From assembly GCA_022446965.1 (NCBI GenBank), contig JAKVBV010000019.1, forward strand, positions 1-44,839: a stretch of 44,839 bases of DNA. The letters are read 5' to 3'. The notes under the pieces were generated by a model. It did no database searches and was not told the origin of the DNA. It worked only from the letters and a program-made list of their open reading frames with translations. This document shows, piece after piece, positions 1 to 8,871 of this stretch (its first letter is position 1; each line of letters begins with the position of its first letter). This DNA is from Phycisphaerales bacterium. GTDB lineage: Bacteria > Planctomycetota > Phycisphaerae > Phycisphaerales > SM1A02. Both the position numbers and the translations under genes were made by a program.

Positions 1-188
1 CCCAGTGGCCGAATCAAGAGGAGTGCCGGAAGGCCTGGCAGCACCGGCCAACGGGCCACCCAGAACCAGCGGTAGTCCGACCACGGGTAGTCGGTGAACA
101 CCAGCCAGATGTACGGCGACTACAGCAGTGCGAGAACGACAGCCACCACGATCCACGTGGGCAGCTTGGCCCGTGGTGGATCAGTCAC
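1..188 (-). pseudogene. Partial membrane-protein ORF interrupted by in-frame TAG
   Basis: A GTG start at 188-186 overlaps the rmuC stop codon in a GTGACTGA arrangement, the tight coupling seen elsewhere in this window. It opens a frame reading VTDPPRAKLPTWIVVAVVLA, a short N-terminus followed by a hydrophobic helix. Codon 23 is TAG (122-120). The same frame then continues without another stop to the window edge with an aromatic-rich stretch (SPYIWLVFTDYPWSDYRW, then a second hydrophobic segment). The protein-like composition on both sides suggests one gene broken by a nonsense mutation or a base-call error. Otherwise the true start lies after the TAG, for example a GTG in the VFTDYPW region. 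The family is not recognised and the 3' end is outside the window. Confidence 0.4.
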
Positions 189-1482
189 TCTTGGGCTCGA
201 GGATGTCTGCGGGAAAACGTCGAACTTCGTGGGGGATCTCACGGCCTTCAGGGAGTTTTTCGTCGGCTGCTGCGCCAAGGGCCTGCAGTGAGTGTGCACT
301 CTTGAGGAGTCGTTCACGCATCGAGCCCACGCTGTCGTTGTAGGCGGACGTGGCTTGGGTGAGGCGTTGGCCCACGTTGTCCCAGTGCTCGAGAAACTTG
401 CCGATGCGGGCATGCAACGTCTGGCCCAAATCAGCGATCTGTTGTGCGTTTTGCGCGACAGCTTCTTGTCGCCAGCCAAATGAGACCGCACGCAACAGAC
501 CCAGCAGCAGTGTGGGCGATGCGAGCAGCACCTTGTTTTCGAGCGCCTTCACGTGCAGTTCTGGATCGGCCTCCATGGCTGCTGTGAGTGCTGACTCCAG
601 CGGCACGAACATCACCACCACTTCCGGGGCGCGCTGAAATTGCTTCCAGTACGCCTTGGATGACAGTGATCGGACCTGCGTCTTGAGCGCATCAGCGTGT
701 TGCTTGAGCAAGGCAGCGCGTTCGGGTGAACCAGGCGCGGCATCAAGTGCGTCGAGATACGCATTCAACGGCGCCTTGGCATCGACGACCAGCGTGCCAT
801 TGCCCGGAAGCCGCACGAGCATGTCGGGGCGACGACGGCTGTCATCGTTCGTCGTGGAGTCTTGCTCCTTGAAGTCGCAGTGCTCCACCATTCCAGCAAG
901 TTCCACCACGTTGCGCAGCTGCACTTCGCCCCACTTGCCGCGTTGGTCGGGGCGACGCATCGCCGAGGCAAGCTGGCCAGCAGTCTCATCAAGACGTTGG
1001 TGGCCTTCCATCAGATGATCGATGGTGGTCTTCAGTGATGTGTACGCCTTGGTGCGTTTTTCTTCGAGTTCCTGCACGGCCTTACGTTGCTGATCAAGCA
1101 GTGTGGCCATGGGCTTGAACTTCTCGTCGACCAGCGTGAGATACCGCTCGGCATTGGCGTCGAGGGCTTGTTGCCCTTTCGTTGCGAACGTCTCGGTCAG
1201 CTGCTTCTGGGCATCTTCCAGAAACTTCTGTTGCGATTGGAAGCGTTCCTTTGCTGCAGCCAGTTCAGGTTCCAGAGCGACCAGTTGTTCACGGGCAGCC
1301 TTCTCGGCATTGCGTGCGGCATCCACCTGATCGGTGAGTTCCGTCACACGAGCCTGCAATTGGCGAGCGGCTTCTTCGGCCGTGGCGACCCGGGCGCCGT
1401 CACCGCGTCTCAATGCCAGCACACCCAACGCGCCCAGCCCGGCGCCAACCCCAAGTCCCACAAGCAGTGCAATCACGTCCAT
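181..1482 (-). CDS. rmuC: RmuC family DNA recombination protein
   Basis: A 433-residue protein in the usual RmuC size range. It has an N-terminal membrane helix (about residues 3-24), a long Ala/Glu/Gln-rich coiled coil (about 30-165), then the conserved core with GKWGE (182-186), RPDM (219-222) and VVDAKAPL (232-239). The core is the nuclease-like PD-(D/E)XK-related part of the family, which limits rearrangements between inverted repeats. That role is family knowledge; biochemical activity is poorly established. A TAGGAT hexamer ends exactly 6 nt upstream of the ATG, so the message is probably leaderless. It is divergent from the PhoD-like gene across 61 bp and is followed by the interrupted ORF at the left edge. 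Confidence 0.9.
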   Translation of the reverse strand: MDVIALLVGLGVGAGLGALGVLALRRGDGARVATAEEAARQLQARVTELTDQVDAARNAEKAAREQLVALEPELAAAKERFQSQQKFLEDAQKQLTETFATKGQQALDANAERYLTLVDEKFKPMATLLDQQRKAVQELEEKRTKAYTSLKTTIDHLMEGHQRLDETAGQLASAMRRPDQRGKWGEVQLRNVVELAGMVEHCDFKEQDSTTNDDSRRRPDMLVRLPGNGTLVVDAKAPLNAYLDALDAAPGSPERAALLKQHADALKTQVRSLSSKAYWKQFQRAPEVVVMFVPLESALTAAMEADPELHVKALENKVLLASPTLLLGLLRAVSFGWRQEAVAQNAQQIADLGQTLHARIGKFLEHWDNVGQRLTQATSAYNDSVGSMRERLLKSAHSLQALGAAADEKLPEGREIPHEVRRFPADILEPKSD

Positions 1483-1488
1483 TGCTTC

Positions 1489-1494
1489 ATCCTA
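1489..1494 (-). promoter_or_regulatory. -10 element TAGGAT of rmuC (leaderless)
   Basis: TAGGAT on the minus strand, separated from the rmuC ATG by 6 nt (GAAGCA). This spacing puts +1 on the A of ATG. No clear -35 is visible. Confidence 0.5.
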
Positions 1495-1531
1495 TCTCGC
1501 CACCGCTCGGATTCGGCATGCCGTGGTTCGG

Positions 1532-1537
1532 TATCGT
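1532..1537 (+). promoter_or_regulatory. -10 element TATCGT of PhoD-like gene (leaderless)
   Basis: TATCGT followed by 6 nt (GCGGCG) and then ATG at 1544. It supports choosing 1544 as the start over upstream in-frame ATGs. Confidence 0.45.
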
Positions 1538-1543
1538 GCGGCG

Positions 1544-3937
1544 ATGTCCATTGCGCTGCTCGTTCTCGCCTGTTCATTGTCTGCCCCGGAGGTGCACACG
1601 GCCAACTGGCTTGTCACACCCGATCGCACCTGGATCGGAGCGGACTGGTGGGCCAATCGCCTGCAGGACTGGGCAATTGAAGATGGAGCCTTGGTGTGCT
1701 TGATGGCCGGGCCTCGCATGCCTATTCGGACAGCCCACTGGATCACACGTTCGATCAACACGGTCGAGGGGGCGGTGGATCTGTCGGTGGACATCGCACC
1801 GGCGGATGCGGGCAGCGTGAGCAGTGCCGATGTCTTCGCCGGATTCCTCATCGGTACAGGCGGTGACCATGTCGATCATCGCCTCAGTGCATTGGCGCAC
1901 CATGTGCCGGCGATCGACGGGGGTCTGTTGGCGGTGGTAGATGGTGATGGCATCGTGGCCCTGCGGCGATTTGATCAACCCATGAAGGGCCAGGCCATGT
2001 GGGCGATTCGCACGCCTGTTGGATACGACAGTTTGCCGCTGGTGGCCGGTCAAACCCGCACGGGTGAGGGCTTCCCCGGCAAGCACACTCGCACCTGCCG
2101 ATTGGAACTTCGAGTGGACGGTCAGGTGGTGGCGGTGAAGGCGGTTGATGTCGACGGCACCGTGTTGTCATCAGCGGTGGCCACGGTGGACGACTCCAAT
2201 CTACTCGACGGCGCCGTGGCCTTGGTGTCCAGTGGTGGGCCCGACGGGGCGAAGGGTCGCGGGTTCGCGTTCGCGCATCTGTCAGGCCGAGGTGACGGGC
2301 TGCTGTTGCACGACGATCGAGCTTGGGGCCCGGTGTTGTGCACGCACTATCTCGTCAATGGGAAGACGATCAAGCTCACAGCCCAGTTCGGCCCAATGGG
2401 ACCGGGGCACGAGGCGACGCTGGAACTGCAGCACAAGGGCCGGTGGCATCATGTCGCCACCGAGCAGATCGAGCCTGATTCCAACACGGCAGTGTTCCGG
2501 GTGGACGGTGTGGACACCATCCTCGACGTGCCCTTTCGAGTGTCTCTCGTGGGTGATACGGACAGTGAATACGACGGTGTGGTGAAAGCCAGGCCGATGA
2601 ACGGTGCGGTGTCGGTGGCGGCGGTCACAGGGCAGAAGGTGTACACCGGCGATCTCCAGTGGAATCACAATGGCCTGTGGATGCCACACGTGGAAACGTC
2701 CACGGCGATGGCTAGCCATGAGCCGGATCTCTTGTTCTTCTCAGGCGATCAGATCTACGAGGGCGATTTTGTGCCCGTGGATGGCCGTGGCGGCAAGATC
2801 ACCATCGATGACTATCTCTACAAGTGGCTGCGCTACTGCTGGAGTTTCGGAGATCTCACTCGGACCACGCCGTCGGTTGTGATCCCGGATGACCACGATG
2901 TGAATCACGGCAACATCTGGGGCGCCGGAGGCCGCAAGGCGCAGGCCCGCGACGGCATGACCGTGCAGGATTCCGGCGGGTACAAGATGCCGCCACGGTT
3001 CGTGAACATGGTGCATCGCACGCAGACCAGTCATCTGCCAGACAGTCACGACGATGCGCCCATCGAGCAGGGCATTTCCACCTATCACTGCGACTTCGAT
3101 CTCGGGGGCATGTCATTCATCGTTCTGGCGGATCGGATGTTCAAGGAGTCCCCCACGGTGGCGTGTCCGGAGGGCAACTTCAAAAACGGGTGGCCGCAAG
3201 CCGATGGCTTCGATGCCAAGACGCAGGCCGACGTGCCCGATGCACCACTGCTCGGTGATCGGCAGGAGGCGTTCCTCGATCAATGGGCCACACGCGACGA
3301 CGATCGCTGGGCAAGCTGTGTGTTGTCGCAAACGATCTTTGCCAACATGGCCACCTTGCCGCCCGGGGCAACCAGTGGTGGGGTGTTGCCCGGGTTGGGA
3401 TTCCCTGAACCTGGCGAGTATCCCGAGAATTGGCAGTTTGCCAGCGATGCGGACAGCAATGGGTGGCCTCAATCGGGCCGTGACCGTGCCGTGCGTTCGA
3501 TGGCCAAGGCTGGTGCCGTGCACATTGCCGGCGATCAGCATCTCGCCTCACTGATCGAATACGGGGTTGATGCCCATGGCGATGGCGGGTGGGCTTTTTG
3601 TGTGCCGGCCGTGGCCAATACGTGGCCGCGGCGCTGGTGGCCGTCTTCGCCCGGTGGCAATCATCAGGCGGGGATGCCGCGGTACACGGGCGAGTACGAG
3701 GATGGCTTTGGCAATCTCGTGCGGGTGCATGCGGTGGCCAATCCGGCGAAGAGTGGCCGTCAGCCATCCAATCTGCATGATCGAATGCCCGGCTACGGCA
3801 TCGTTCGGTTCGATCGAAATGCCGGCACAGTCACTTTCGAGTGCTATCGCCGGCCTCAATTGGGCGTGGACGAGGCCCCCCTGCAATTCCCGGGTTGGCC
3901 GGTGACGGCGCCGCTGGCTGCACCTGAGGGCACATAA
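1544..3937 (+). CDS. Secreted PhoD-like alkaline phosphatase
   Basis: A 797-residue protein starting at MSIALLVLACSL, which forms a short signal peptide. The frame stays open upstream to 1334, but that stretch is antisense to rmuC and not protein-like. The N-terminal half (about 20-250) looks like a beta-sandwich module. The C-terminal half carries metallophosphatase signatures: FFSGDQIYEG (near 400), PDDHDVNHGN (near 448) and HIAGDQH (near 660), which supply the Asp/Asn/His metal ligands of the PhoD family. The likely role is periplasmic or cell-surface hydrolysis of phosphomono- or diesters for phosphate supply; the substrate cannot be read from sequence. No Pho-box-like direct repeat was found upstream. 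The propeller protein at 3947 follows 9 bp downstream. Confidence 0.85.
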   Translation: MSIALLVLACSLSAPEVHTANWLVTPDRTWIGADWWANRLQDWAIEDGALVCLMAGPRMPIRTAHWITRSINTVEGAVDLSVDIAPADAGSVSSADVFAGFLIGTGGDHVDHRLSALAHHVPAIDGGLLAVVDGDGIVALRRFDQPMKGQAMWAIRTPVGYDSLPLVAGQTRTGEGFPGKHTRTCRLELRVDGQVVAVKAVDVDGTVLSSAVATVDDSNLLDGAVALVSSGGPDGAKGRGFAFAHLSGRGDGLLLHDDRAWGPVLCTHYLVNGKTIKLTAQFGPMGPGHEATLELQHKGRWHHVATEQIEPDSNTAVFRVDGVDTILDVPFRVSLVGDTDSEYDGVVKARPMNGAVSVAAVTGQKVYTGDLQWNHNGLWMPHVETSTAMASHEPDLLFFSGDQIYEGDFVPVDGRGGKITIDDYLYKWLRYCWSFGDLTRTTPSVVIPDDHDVNHGNIWGAGGRKAQARDGMTVQDSGGYKMPPRFVNMVHRTQTSHLPDSHDDAPIEQGISTYHCDFDLGGMSFIVLADRMFKESPTVACPEGNFKNGWPQADGFDAKTQADVPDAPLLGDRQEAFLDQWATRDDDRWASCVLSQTIFANMATLPPGATSGGVLPGLGFPEPGEYPENWQFASDADSNGWPQSGRDRAVRSMAKAGAVHIAGDQHLASLIEYGVDAHGDGGWAFCVPAVANTWPRRWWPSSPGGNHQAGMPRYTGEYEDGFGNLVRVHAVANPAKSGRQPSNLHDRMPGYGIVRFDRNAGTVTFECYRRPQLGVDEAPLQFPGWPVTAPLAAPEGT

Positions 3938-3940
3938 ACT
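3935..3940 (+). promoter_or_regulatory. -10 element TAAACT formed partly by upstream stop codon
   Basis: TAAACT ends 6 nt before the ATG at 3947. Its first three bases are the TAA stop codon of the PhoD-like gene, so the promoter core is embedded in the end of the preceding gene. Confidence 0.4.
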
Positions 3941-3946
3941 ACGCCG

Positions 3947-5050
3947 ATGTTCACACTCATCGCTCTGTGCGCACTCACCGCCGCTGAACCTGGCATCGGC
4001 CCGGTCACGCAGCTCACCTTCTCGGATCAGTTTCACAAGGCCGGCGAGTCGTACATTTCGCCCAACGGCACCAAGGTGATCTTCCAAGCGGTGCCCACGC
4101 CACCGGACGGCGAAGCACCGTCTGAACACTACGACATGTACGTGGCCGACCTCGTCCCCGGTGACACCCCGGCATTCACACTGCAGAACATCACCCGGCT
4201 CAACGCACCTGGCTCGGCCAACACCTGTGGGTGGTTTCACCCGTTCGATCCGGGCCTCGTGCTGTACGCCACCACGATCGAACCACCCGTGGCACAAGAT
4301 GCCCCGGGCTACCAACGCGGTAGCGGCAAGTACCGCTGGGCATTCCCTCCGGAAATGCGCATCGTTAAACAGCGCATCGACCGCGACGGTGCCACGCCCC
4401 AACTGCTCGTCGGAGATGACAAGACCTACCAGGCGGAATGCTCATGGAGCCCAGACGGCCGACACATCCTGTACACCGATCTCGCCACTGGCGACGGCGA
4501 CATCTACACCCACGATCTGGTCACAGGCCGCACCGCACTGCTCGTGGGAGCGCCAGGCTACGACGGCGGACCGTTTTTCTCGCCTGAAGGGGAACGGATC
4601 ACCTGGCGTGGTGATCGGCGCAGCGACGACCTGCTGCAGCTCTTCGTGGGCGAACTAGCCTTCGATGACACCGGGTCGATCACCGGCCTTGAGCGCGCCT
4701 TCCAGCTTACAGATGATGAACACGTCAACTGGGCGCCATTCTGGCACCCCGACGGAAGGCGACTGGTGTTCGCCACCAGCCGCGAAGGCCACCGCAACTA
4801 CGAAGTGTTCGAAGTGGAAGCCGACGCCGGCGGCCATGGCCGCGCCACGCGGTACGGCACGACATCGCGGCGCATCACTAACGGCTCGGGCTTTGATGGT
4901 CTGCCTGCATTCAACCCAGAGGGCAGCTGGATGATCTGGACAGGGCAGCGCGGCGACGATGGTTCCAGTCAGCTGTGCATCGCACCGTTCCATCTGCCTG
5001 AACCGCGTGAGGTGCCCGAAACGGTGCCTGCAACGGGCCACGACCACTGA
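3947..5050 (+). CDS. TolB-like beta-propeller (PD40) secreted protein
   Basis: A 367-residue protein with a short signal peptide (MFTLIALCALTAAEP). It carries repeated PD40/WD40-like blade motifs: YISPNGTKVIFQA, WSPDGRHILYTD, FFSPEGERITWRG, WHPDGRRLVFAT and FNPEGSWMIWTG. These predict a TolB-type propeller filling almost the whole chain, with no catalytic domain attached. Such proteins act as periplasmic binding scaffolds; the partner is unknown here. It lies between a secreted phosphatase and an S9 peptidase whose N-terminal half is a similar propeller, so the two propellers may be related paralogues. The start is supported by the -10 hexamer 6 nt upstream. Confidence 0.8.
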   Translation: MFTLIALCALTAAEPGIGPVTQLTFSDQFHKAGESYISPNGTKVIFQAVPTPPDGEAPSEHYDMYVADLVPGDTPAFTLQNITRLNAPGSANTCGWFHPFDPGLVLYATTIEPPVAQDAPGYQRGSGKYRWAFPPEMRIVKQRIDRDGATPQLLVGDDKTYQAECSWSPDGRHILYTDLATGDGDIYTHDLVTGRTALLVGAPGYDGGPFFSPEGERITWRGDRRSDDLLQLFVGELAFDDTGSITGLERAFQLTDDEHVNWAPFWHPDGRRLVFATSREGHRNYEVFEVEADAGGHGRATRYGTTSRRITNGSGFDGLPAFNPEGSWMIWTGQRGDDGSSQLCIAPFHLPEPREVPETVPATGHDH

Positions 5051-5087
5051 GCACGCCACACCAGACCCGCATTGGCGCGGGCTGACC

Positions 5088-5121
5088 TACACTGATCGTT
5101 CTGCCGACACTTCAGGTCGGC
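5088..5121 (+). promoter_or_regulatory. Candidate promoter and 5' hairpin for the S9 peptidase
   Basis: TACACT at 5088-5093 resembles the -10 elements elsewhere in the window but lies about 120 nt upstream of the start codon. A perfect 6-bp hairpin GCCGAC/GTCGGC (5103-5108 and 5116-5121) would sit a few nucleotides from the predicted 5' end. Unlike the leaderless genes, this one has a Shine-Dalgarno sequence. Confidence 0.3.
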
Positions 5122-5215
5122 GCTCACCGTTTGGACTCCACCATCCCCGGGGGAAAGGCCGCGATTCGTCGCAGCAGCACACGTGGCACAACAAGAGAAG
5201 ACATCGGAGAAACAC

Positions 5216-7444
5216 ATGGATCCCCTCACAATGGTCGCCATGGCGGCGCTGACCGCCGAAACACCGCTCATCCCACGCGATGTGCTGTTTGGCAATCCCG
5301 AACGCTCGAGCGTGAGCATCAGCCCCGATGGATCGATGCTCGCCTTTCGCGCGCCGGTCGACGGCGTTCTCAACGCATGGGTGCAGCCCATCGACGGCGA
5401 CGCTCGACCGCTGACCAACTTCACCGACCGACCAATCGGCGGCCTGACCTTTGCCTGGAACGGCGAGCAGTTGCTGTTCACCAAGGACAAGGGCGGCGAC
5501 GAGAACAACCATGTGTACGCCGTGGACATCGACGATGCCGAAGTCCATGACCTCACACCGTTCGACGGCGTGGCCGCACAGATCGGCGACGCCAGCAGAG
5601 ATCGCCCCGACGAGCTCATCGTGCTGCTCAACGATCGAGACCCGCAATACCACGATGTCTACATCGTGAACACCCGCACCGGTGAACGAACACTCGTGGA
5701 GCAGAACGAGGGCTACGCCGGCTACATGTTGGATCACAATTGGAACGTGCGTGGCCGAGTTAACATGACCGAAGAAGGCGGCCATGTCACCGAGCTCAAG
5801 GATCCGGCTACCGGCGAGTGGTTTGAGTTCCTCCGCGTGGGCCAAGAAGACTCCATGACCACCTCGGCAGGTGGTTTCAACAAGGCTGGCGACCGCCTCT
5901 ATGGTGCTTCATCCATCGGCCGCGACAAAGCGGCGATGGTGTGGTGGTCACCTACCAAGGACGGCGCTGCATCGCCCACGATCGTGTTTGAATCGGACAA
6001 GGCCGATGTCGGCGGTGGCATGGGTAACCCTGAAACCTACGAGCCTGAAGCGGTCACAGTGGACTACCTGCAGCCAGAGTGGCACGTCATTGACGACAGT
6101 GACAACCTCTCCCGCGATCTCGCCAATCTCGCCGCGCTCAACGGTCCCGACTTCGACATCACTGATCGCACCAAGGACAACCGAACTTGGATAGTGGCAT
6201 TTGGTGCGCCCGATGACGTCCCTACGTACTGGATCTGGGATCGGGATTCGCAAACAGGCAAGAAGCTGTTCACCACGTGGCCGGCCCTTGAAGGTCAGCC
6301 GCTGCAGCCCATGCAGGGCGTGGAAGTCACGGCCCGCGACGGCCTCGTGCTGCCCAGCTACGTCACGCTGCCGCCCAACTACACCACGGGCACACCTGTC
6401 CCGACCATCGTGCTTGTACACGGGGGTCCGTGGGCTCGCGATTCATGGGGCTACAACCCATGGCATCAGTGGCTGGCCAATCGTGGCTATGCCGTGATCA
6501 GCCCCAACTTCCGAGGCTCCACCGGCTTCGGCAAGGACCACGTGAACGCCGGCGACCGCGAGTGGTACGGCAAGATGCAGGACGACGTGAATGACGCCGC
6601 TCAATGGATGGTGGCGCAGGGTTACGCCGATCCTGATCGACTGGCCATCATGGGCGGTTCCTATGGTGGCTACGCCACGCTGGCCGGCATGACCCGTGAT
6701 CCCGAACTGTGGGCATGCGGCGTGGACATCGTCGGCCCATCCCACGTGGGCACGCTGCTCGAGACGATCCCGCCATATTGGGCCCCGGCGATCAAGTTGT
6801 TCGAATCACGAGTCGGATCACTACGTGAAACAGAATGGCTCGATTCGATTTCACCGCTCACGCACGTGGACAACATCAGCCGTCCGCTGCTCATCGGACA
6901 GGGCGCCAACGACCCCCGCGTGAAGCTCAGTGAGAGTGATCAGATCGTGGAGGCCATGAACGCTCGTGATCTCCCGGTCACCTACATCGTGTTCCCTGAT
7001 GAAGGTCACGGCTTCCGCAACCCCGCCAACAACATGGCCTTCAACGCCGCAACCGAGGCGTTCCTCGCCAAGCACATAGGTGGCCGGTTCGAACCCATGG
7101 GCGACGCTGTCACCGAGTCATCCGCACAAGTGCGTGACAAGGGTGGCCTGGCATTCGAAGGCACCGACACCTATGTCGCCATCGAAGGTGAAGACGATCC
7201 GGTGGACGTGCTGACCATGAAAGTGAGCATCGACGACCTCACAGCAGAACAGCGGGCGCAGTTCGAGCAGTTCCAGGCGCAAATTGGCAATGCCCCTCCC
7301 GGCATGATCCCGATGGTTCGCGATCAGATGCTTGCACAGGCTTCAGTGGTGCCCGAATCTGACCTCGCAGTCTTCGCCTTGATTGTGCAGCACCTCGACA
7401 AGCTGGCCAAAGCGCAAAGCCAGGAGGCTGGCGCCGGCGGCTGA
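5216..7444 (+). CDS. S9 family prolyl oligopeptidase-type peptidase with TolB-like propeller
   Basis: A 742-residue serine peptidase. The start at ATG 5216 is preferred over GTG 5183 because GGAGA lies 7 nt upstream. Residues about 20-370 form a propeller (SISPDGSMLAFRA and similar blades). The alpha/beta-hydrolase domain carries the triad Ser482 (GGSYGG), Asp566 (GANDPRV) and His598 (DEGHGF), in the order typical of acylaminoacyl/dipeptidyl peptidases. About 120 residues follow the His, including an Asp/Glu-rich tail unusual for the family. MVAMAALTAETPL may be a weak export signal. It probably cleaves short peptides in the periplasm, consistent with a protein-scavenging lifestyle. A strong hairpin terminator follows. 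Confidence 0.9.
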   Translation: MDPLTMVAMAALTAETPLIPRDVLFGNPERSSVSISPDGSMLAFRAPVDGVLNAWVQPIDGDARPLTNFTDRPIGGLTFAWNGEQLLFTKDKGGDENNHVYAVDIDDAEVHDLTPFDGVAAQIGDASRDRPDELIVLLNDRDPQYHDVYIVNTRTGERTLVEQNEGYAGYMLDHNWNVRGRVNMTEEGGHVTELKDPATGEWFEFLRVGQEDSMTTSAGGFNKAGDRLYGASSIGRDKAAMVWWSPTKDGAASPTIVFESDKADVGGGMGNPETYEPEAVTVDYLQPEWHVIDDSDNLSRDLANLAALNGPDFDITDRTKDNRTWIVAFGAPDDVPTYWIWDRDSQTGKKLFTTWPALEGQPLQPMQGVEVTARDGLVLPSYVTLPPNYTTGTPVPTIVLVHGGPWARDSWGYNPWHQWLANRGYAVISPNFRGSTGFGKDHVNAGDREWYGKMQDDVNDAAQWMVAQGYADPDRLAIMGGSYGGYATLAGMTRDPELWACGVDIVGPSHVGTLLETIPPYWAPAIKLFESRVGSLRETEWLDSISPLTHVDNISRPLLIGQGANDPRVKLSESDQIVEAMNARDLPVTYIVFPDEGHGFRNPANNMAFNAATEAFLAKHIGGRFEPMGDAVTESSAQVRDKGGLAFEGTDTYVAIEGEDDPVDVLTMKVSIDDLTAEQRAQFEQFQAQIGNAPPGMIPMVRDQMLAQASVVPESDLAVFALIVQHLDKLAKAQSQEAGAGG

Positions 7445-7468
7445 CCGCGTTCATTCAATCATCACCAC

Positions 7469-7506
7469 CACGGGGTGCGGCTCAGGCTGCACCCCGTGTT
7501 TGGTTT
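7469..7506 (+). terminator. Rho-independent terminator after S9 peptidase
   Basis: Perfect 10-bp inverted repeat CACGGGGTGC/GCACCCCGTG (7469-7478 and 7489-7498) with a 10-nt loop, followed by TTTGGTTT. It is the only classical terminator I found. The -10 element of the next gene begins inside its T-rich tail. Confidence 0.8.
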
Positions 7507-7511
7507 ACCAT
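7506..7511 (+). promoter_or_regulatory. -10 element TACCAT of NDH-2 gene (leaderless)
   Basis: TACCAT ends 7 nt before the ATG at 7519 and directly follows the terminator hairpin. Confidence 0.45.
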
Positions 7512-7518
7512 CAGACGC

Positions 7519-8847
7519 ATGGCATCTCGACGTCCTCGTGTGGTTGTGTTGGGTGGCGGCTTCGGTGGCCTGGCCACCGTGCATGCACTGCGACATGCCG
7601 ACGCCGATGTCGTTCTGGTGGACAAGCGCAATCACCACCTGTTCCAGCCACTGCTGTATCAGGTTGCGACCGCGAGCCTGGATGAAAGCGACATCGCAGC
7701 GCCAATCCGTGGCGTGTTGCGGTGGCAGAAAAACGCATTCGTCGTGTTGAGCACCGCTGAGTCGATCGACCTCGACAACAAACGCATCATGTGCGCCGGC
7801 ATGGATGACGGTTCTCCAGAACCACTCCCGTTCGACTGGTTGGTGATCGCCACAGGGGCTCATCACGCCTACTTCGGCCACGATGATTGGGCTGCCAGAG
7901 CGCCGGGACTCAAGACCATCGAAGACGCGATCAACCTGCGATCAAGGTTCCTGCTGGCCTTTGAGAATGCCGAAGTTGAGGGCGACGAAGCCGCGCGACA
8001 GGCTGAACTGACGTTCATCATTGTCGGCGGAGGGCCTACCGGATGTGAGTTGGCAGGGTCCATGGCGCAGTGTGCACGACAAAGTATGCCACGCGATTTT
8101 CGCGGCATTGACACCCGAACGGCGAAGATCATTCTGATTCAGGGCGGTGATCGCATTCTGCCGCAGTTCTCCGAGCGCACGTCAAAGCGAGCACATCGCA
8201 TCTTGACCAAGATGGGCGTGGAGATTCGTCTGGGCAATAACGTTACGGACATCACGGACGAGGGTGTGTTTGTCGGTGACGAGTTCATTCCCGCAGGCAA
8301 CGTGTTCTGGGCAGCCGGTGTGCAGGCGCCAAGCATCACGCGCACACTGGGTGTTGAGGTCGATCGCGTCGGCCGTATTCCGGTTGGCGGTGACTGCGCC
8401 ATCGAAGGCCATCCGAACGTGTTCGCGATTGGTGATGTCGCATCAGTGACATGCGCCAAGACCGGCAAGCCCGTCCCTGGCGTGGCACAAGGCGCACTGC
8501 AAATGGGACGCCATGTGGGCCGCATCATTGCCGGTGAACTGCAAGGCGGCACGGGCAACCGTCCGTTATTCACCTACCGCGACAAGGGATCACTGGCCAC
8601 GCTCGGCCGAGGAAAGGCTGTGGCGGACATTTGGGGACTCAGCCTCGGTGGCGTGGCGGCATGGTTCGTGTGGGCTGTCGTCCACATCATGTTTCTGGTG
8701 GGCTTTCGCAACAAGATCAGTGTGATGACGCAGTGGGGCATGCAGGGCCTGCTGCGGCAGCGAGGGGCACGCCTCATCCAAGGCGAAGACGAGGTGCGGG
8801 TGAAACTGCCCGCATTGCCCTCTGATCGCACAGATCGACACGGTTGA
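7519..8847 (+). CDS. ndh: Type II NADH:quinone oxidoreductase (NDH-2)
   Basis: A 442-residue flavoprotein of NDH-2 length. It has an N-terminal FAD-binding Rossmann motif VVVLGGGFGGLA (residues 8-19), then RNHHLFQPLLYQVA, which is typical of NDH-2. A second dinucleotide-binding motif, IIVGGGPTGCELAG (about 167-180), binds NADH, and FAIGDVAS near residue 303 contacts the flavin. The C-terminal part is hydrophobic (AAWFVWAVVHIMFLVGF), as expected for membrane attachment. The enzyme oxidises NADH and reduces quinone without pumping protons. It sits as a single-gene unit between the terminator and the MoaD-like gene, which has its own putative -10. Confidence 0.92.
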   Translation: MASRRPRVVVLGGGFGGLATVHALRHADADVVLVDKRNHHLFQPLLYQVATASLDESDIAAPIRGVLRWQKNAFVVLSTAESIDLDNKRIMCAGMDDGSPEPLPFDWLVIATGAHHAYFGHDDWAARAPGLKTIEDAINLRSRFLLAFENAEVEGDEAARQAELTFIIVGGGPTGCELAGSMAQCARQSMPRDFRGIDTRTAKIILIQGGDRILPQFSERTSKRAHRILTKMGVEIRLGNNVTDITDEGVFVGDEFIPAGNVFWAAGVQAPSITRTLGVEVDRVGRIPVGGDCAIEGHPNVFAIGDVASVTCAKTGKPVPGVAQGALQMGRHVGRIIAGELQGGTGNRPLFTYRDKGSLATLGRGKAVADIWGLSLGGVAAWFVWAVVHIMFLVGFRNKISVMTQWGMQGLLRQRGARLIQGEDEVRVKLPALPSDRTDRHG

Positions 8848-8858
8848 GCCCGAGCAGG

Positions 8859-8864
8859 CACAAT
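8859..8864 (+). promoter_or_regulatory. -10-like CACAAT of MoaD-like gene
   Basis: CACAAT ends 7 nt before the ATG at 8872. It is a weaker match (C at the first position) and supports 8872 over the ATG at 8863. Confidence 0.3.
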
Positions 8865-8871
8865 GGGCGGC

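Noticed and set aside
5066-5081. Hairpin CCCGC/GCGGG after the TolB-like gene as terminator
   Set aside because: A 5-bp stem with no following T-run, overlapping the candidate promoter region of the S9 peptidase.
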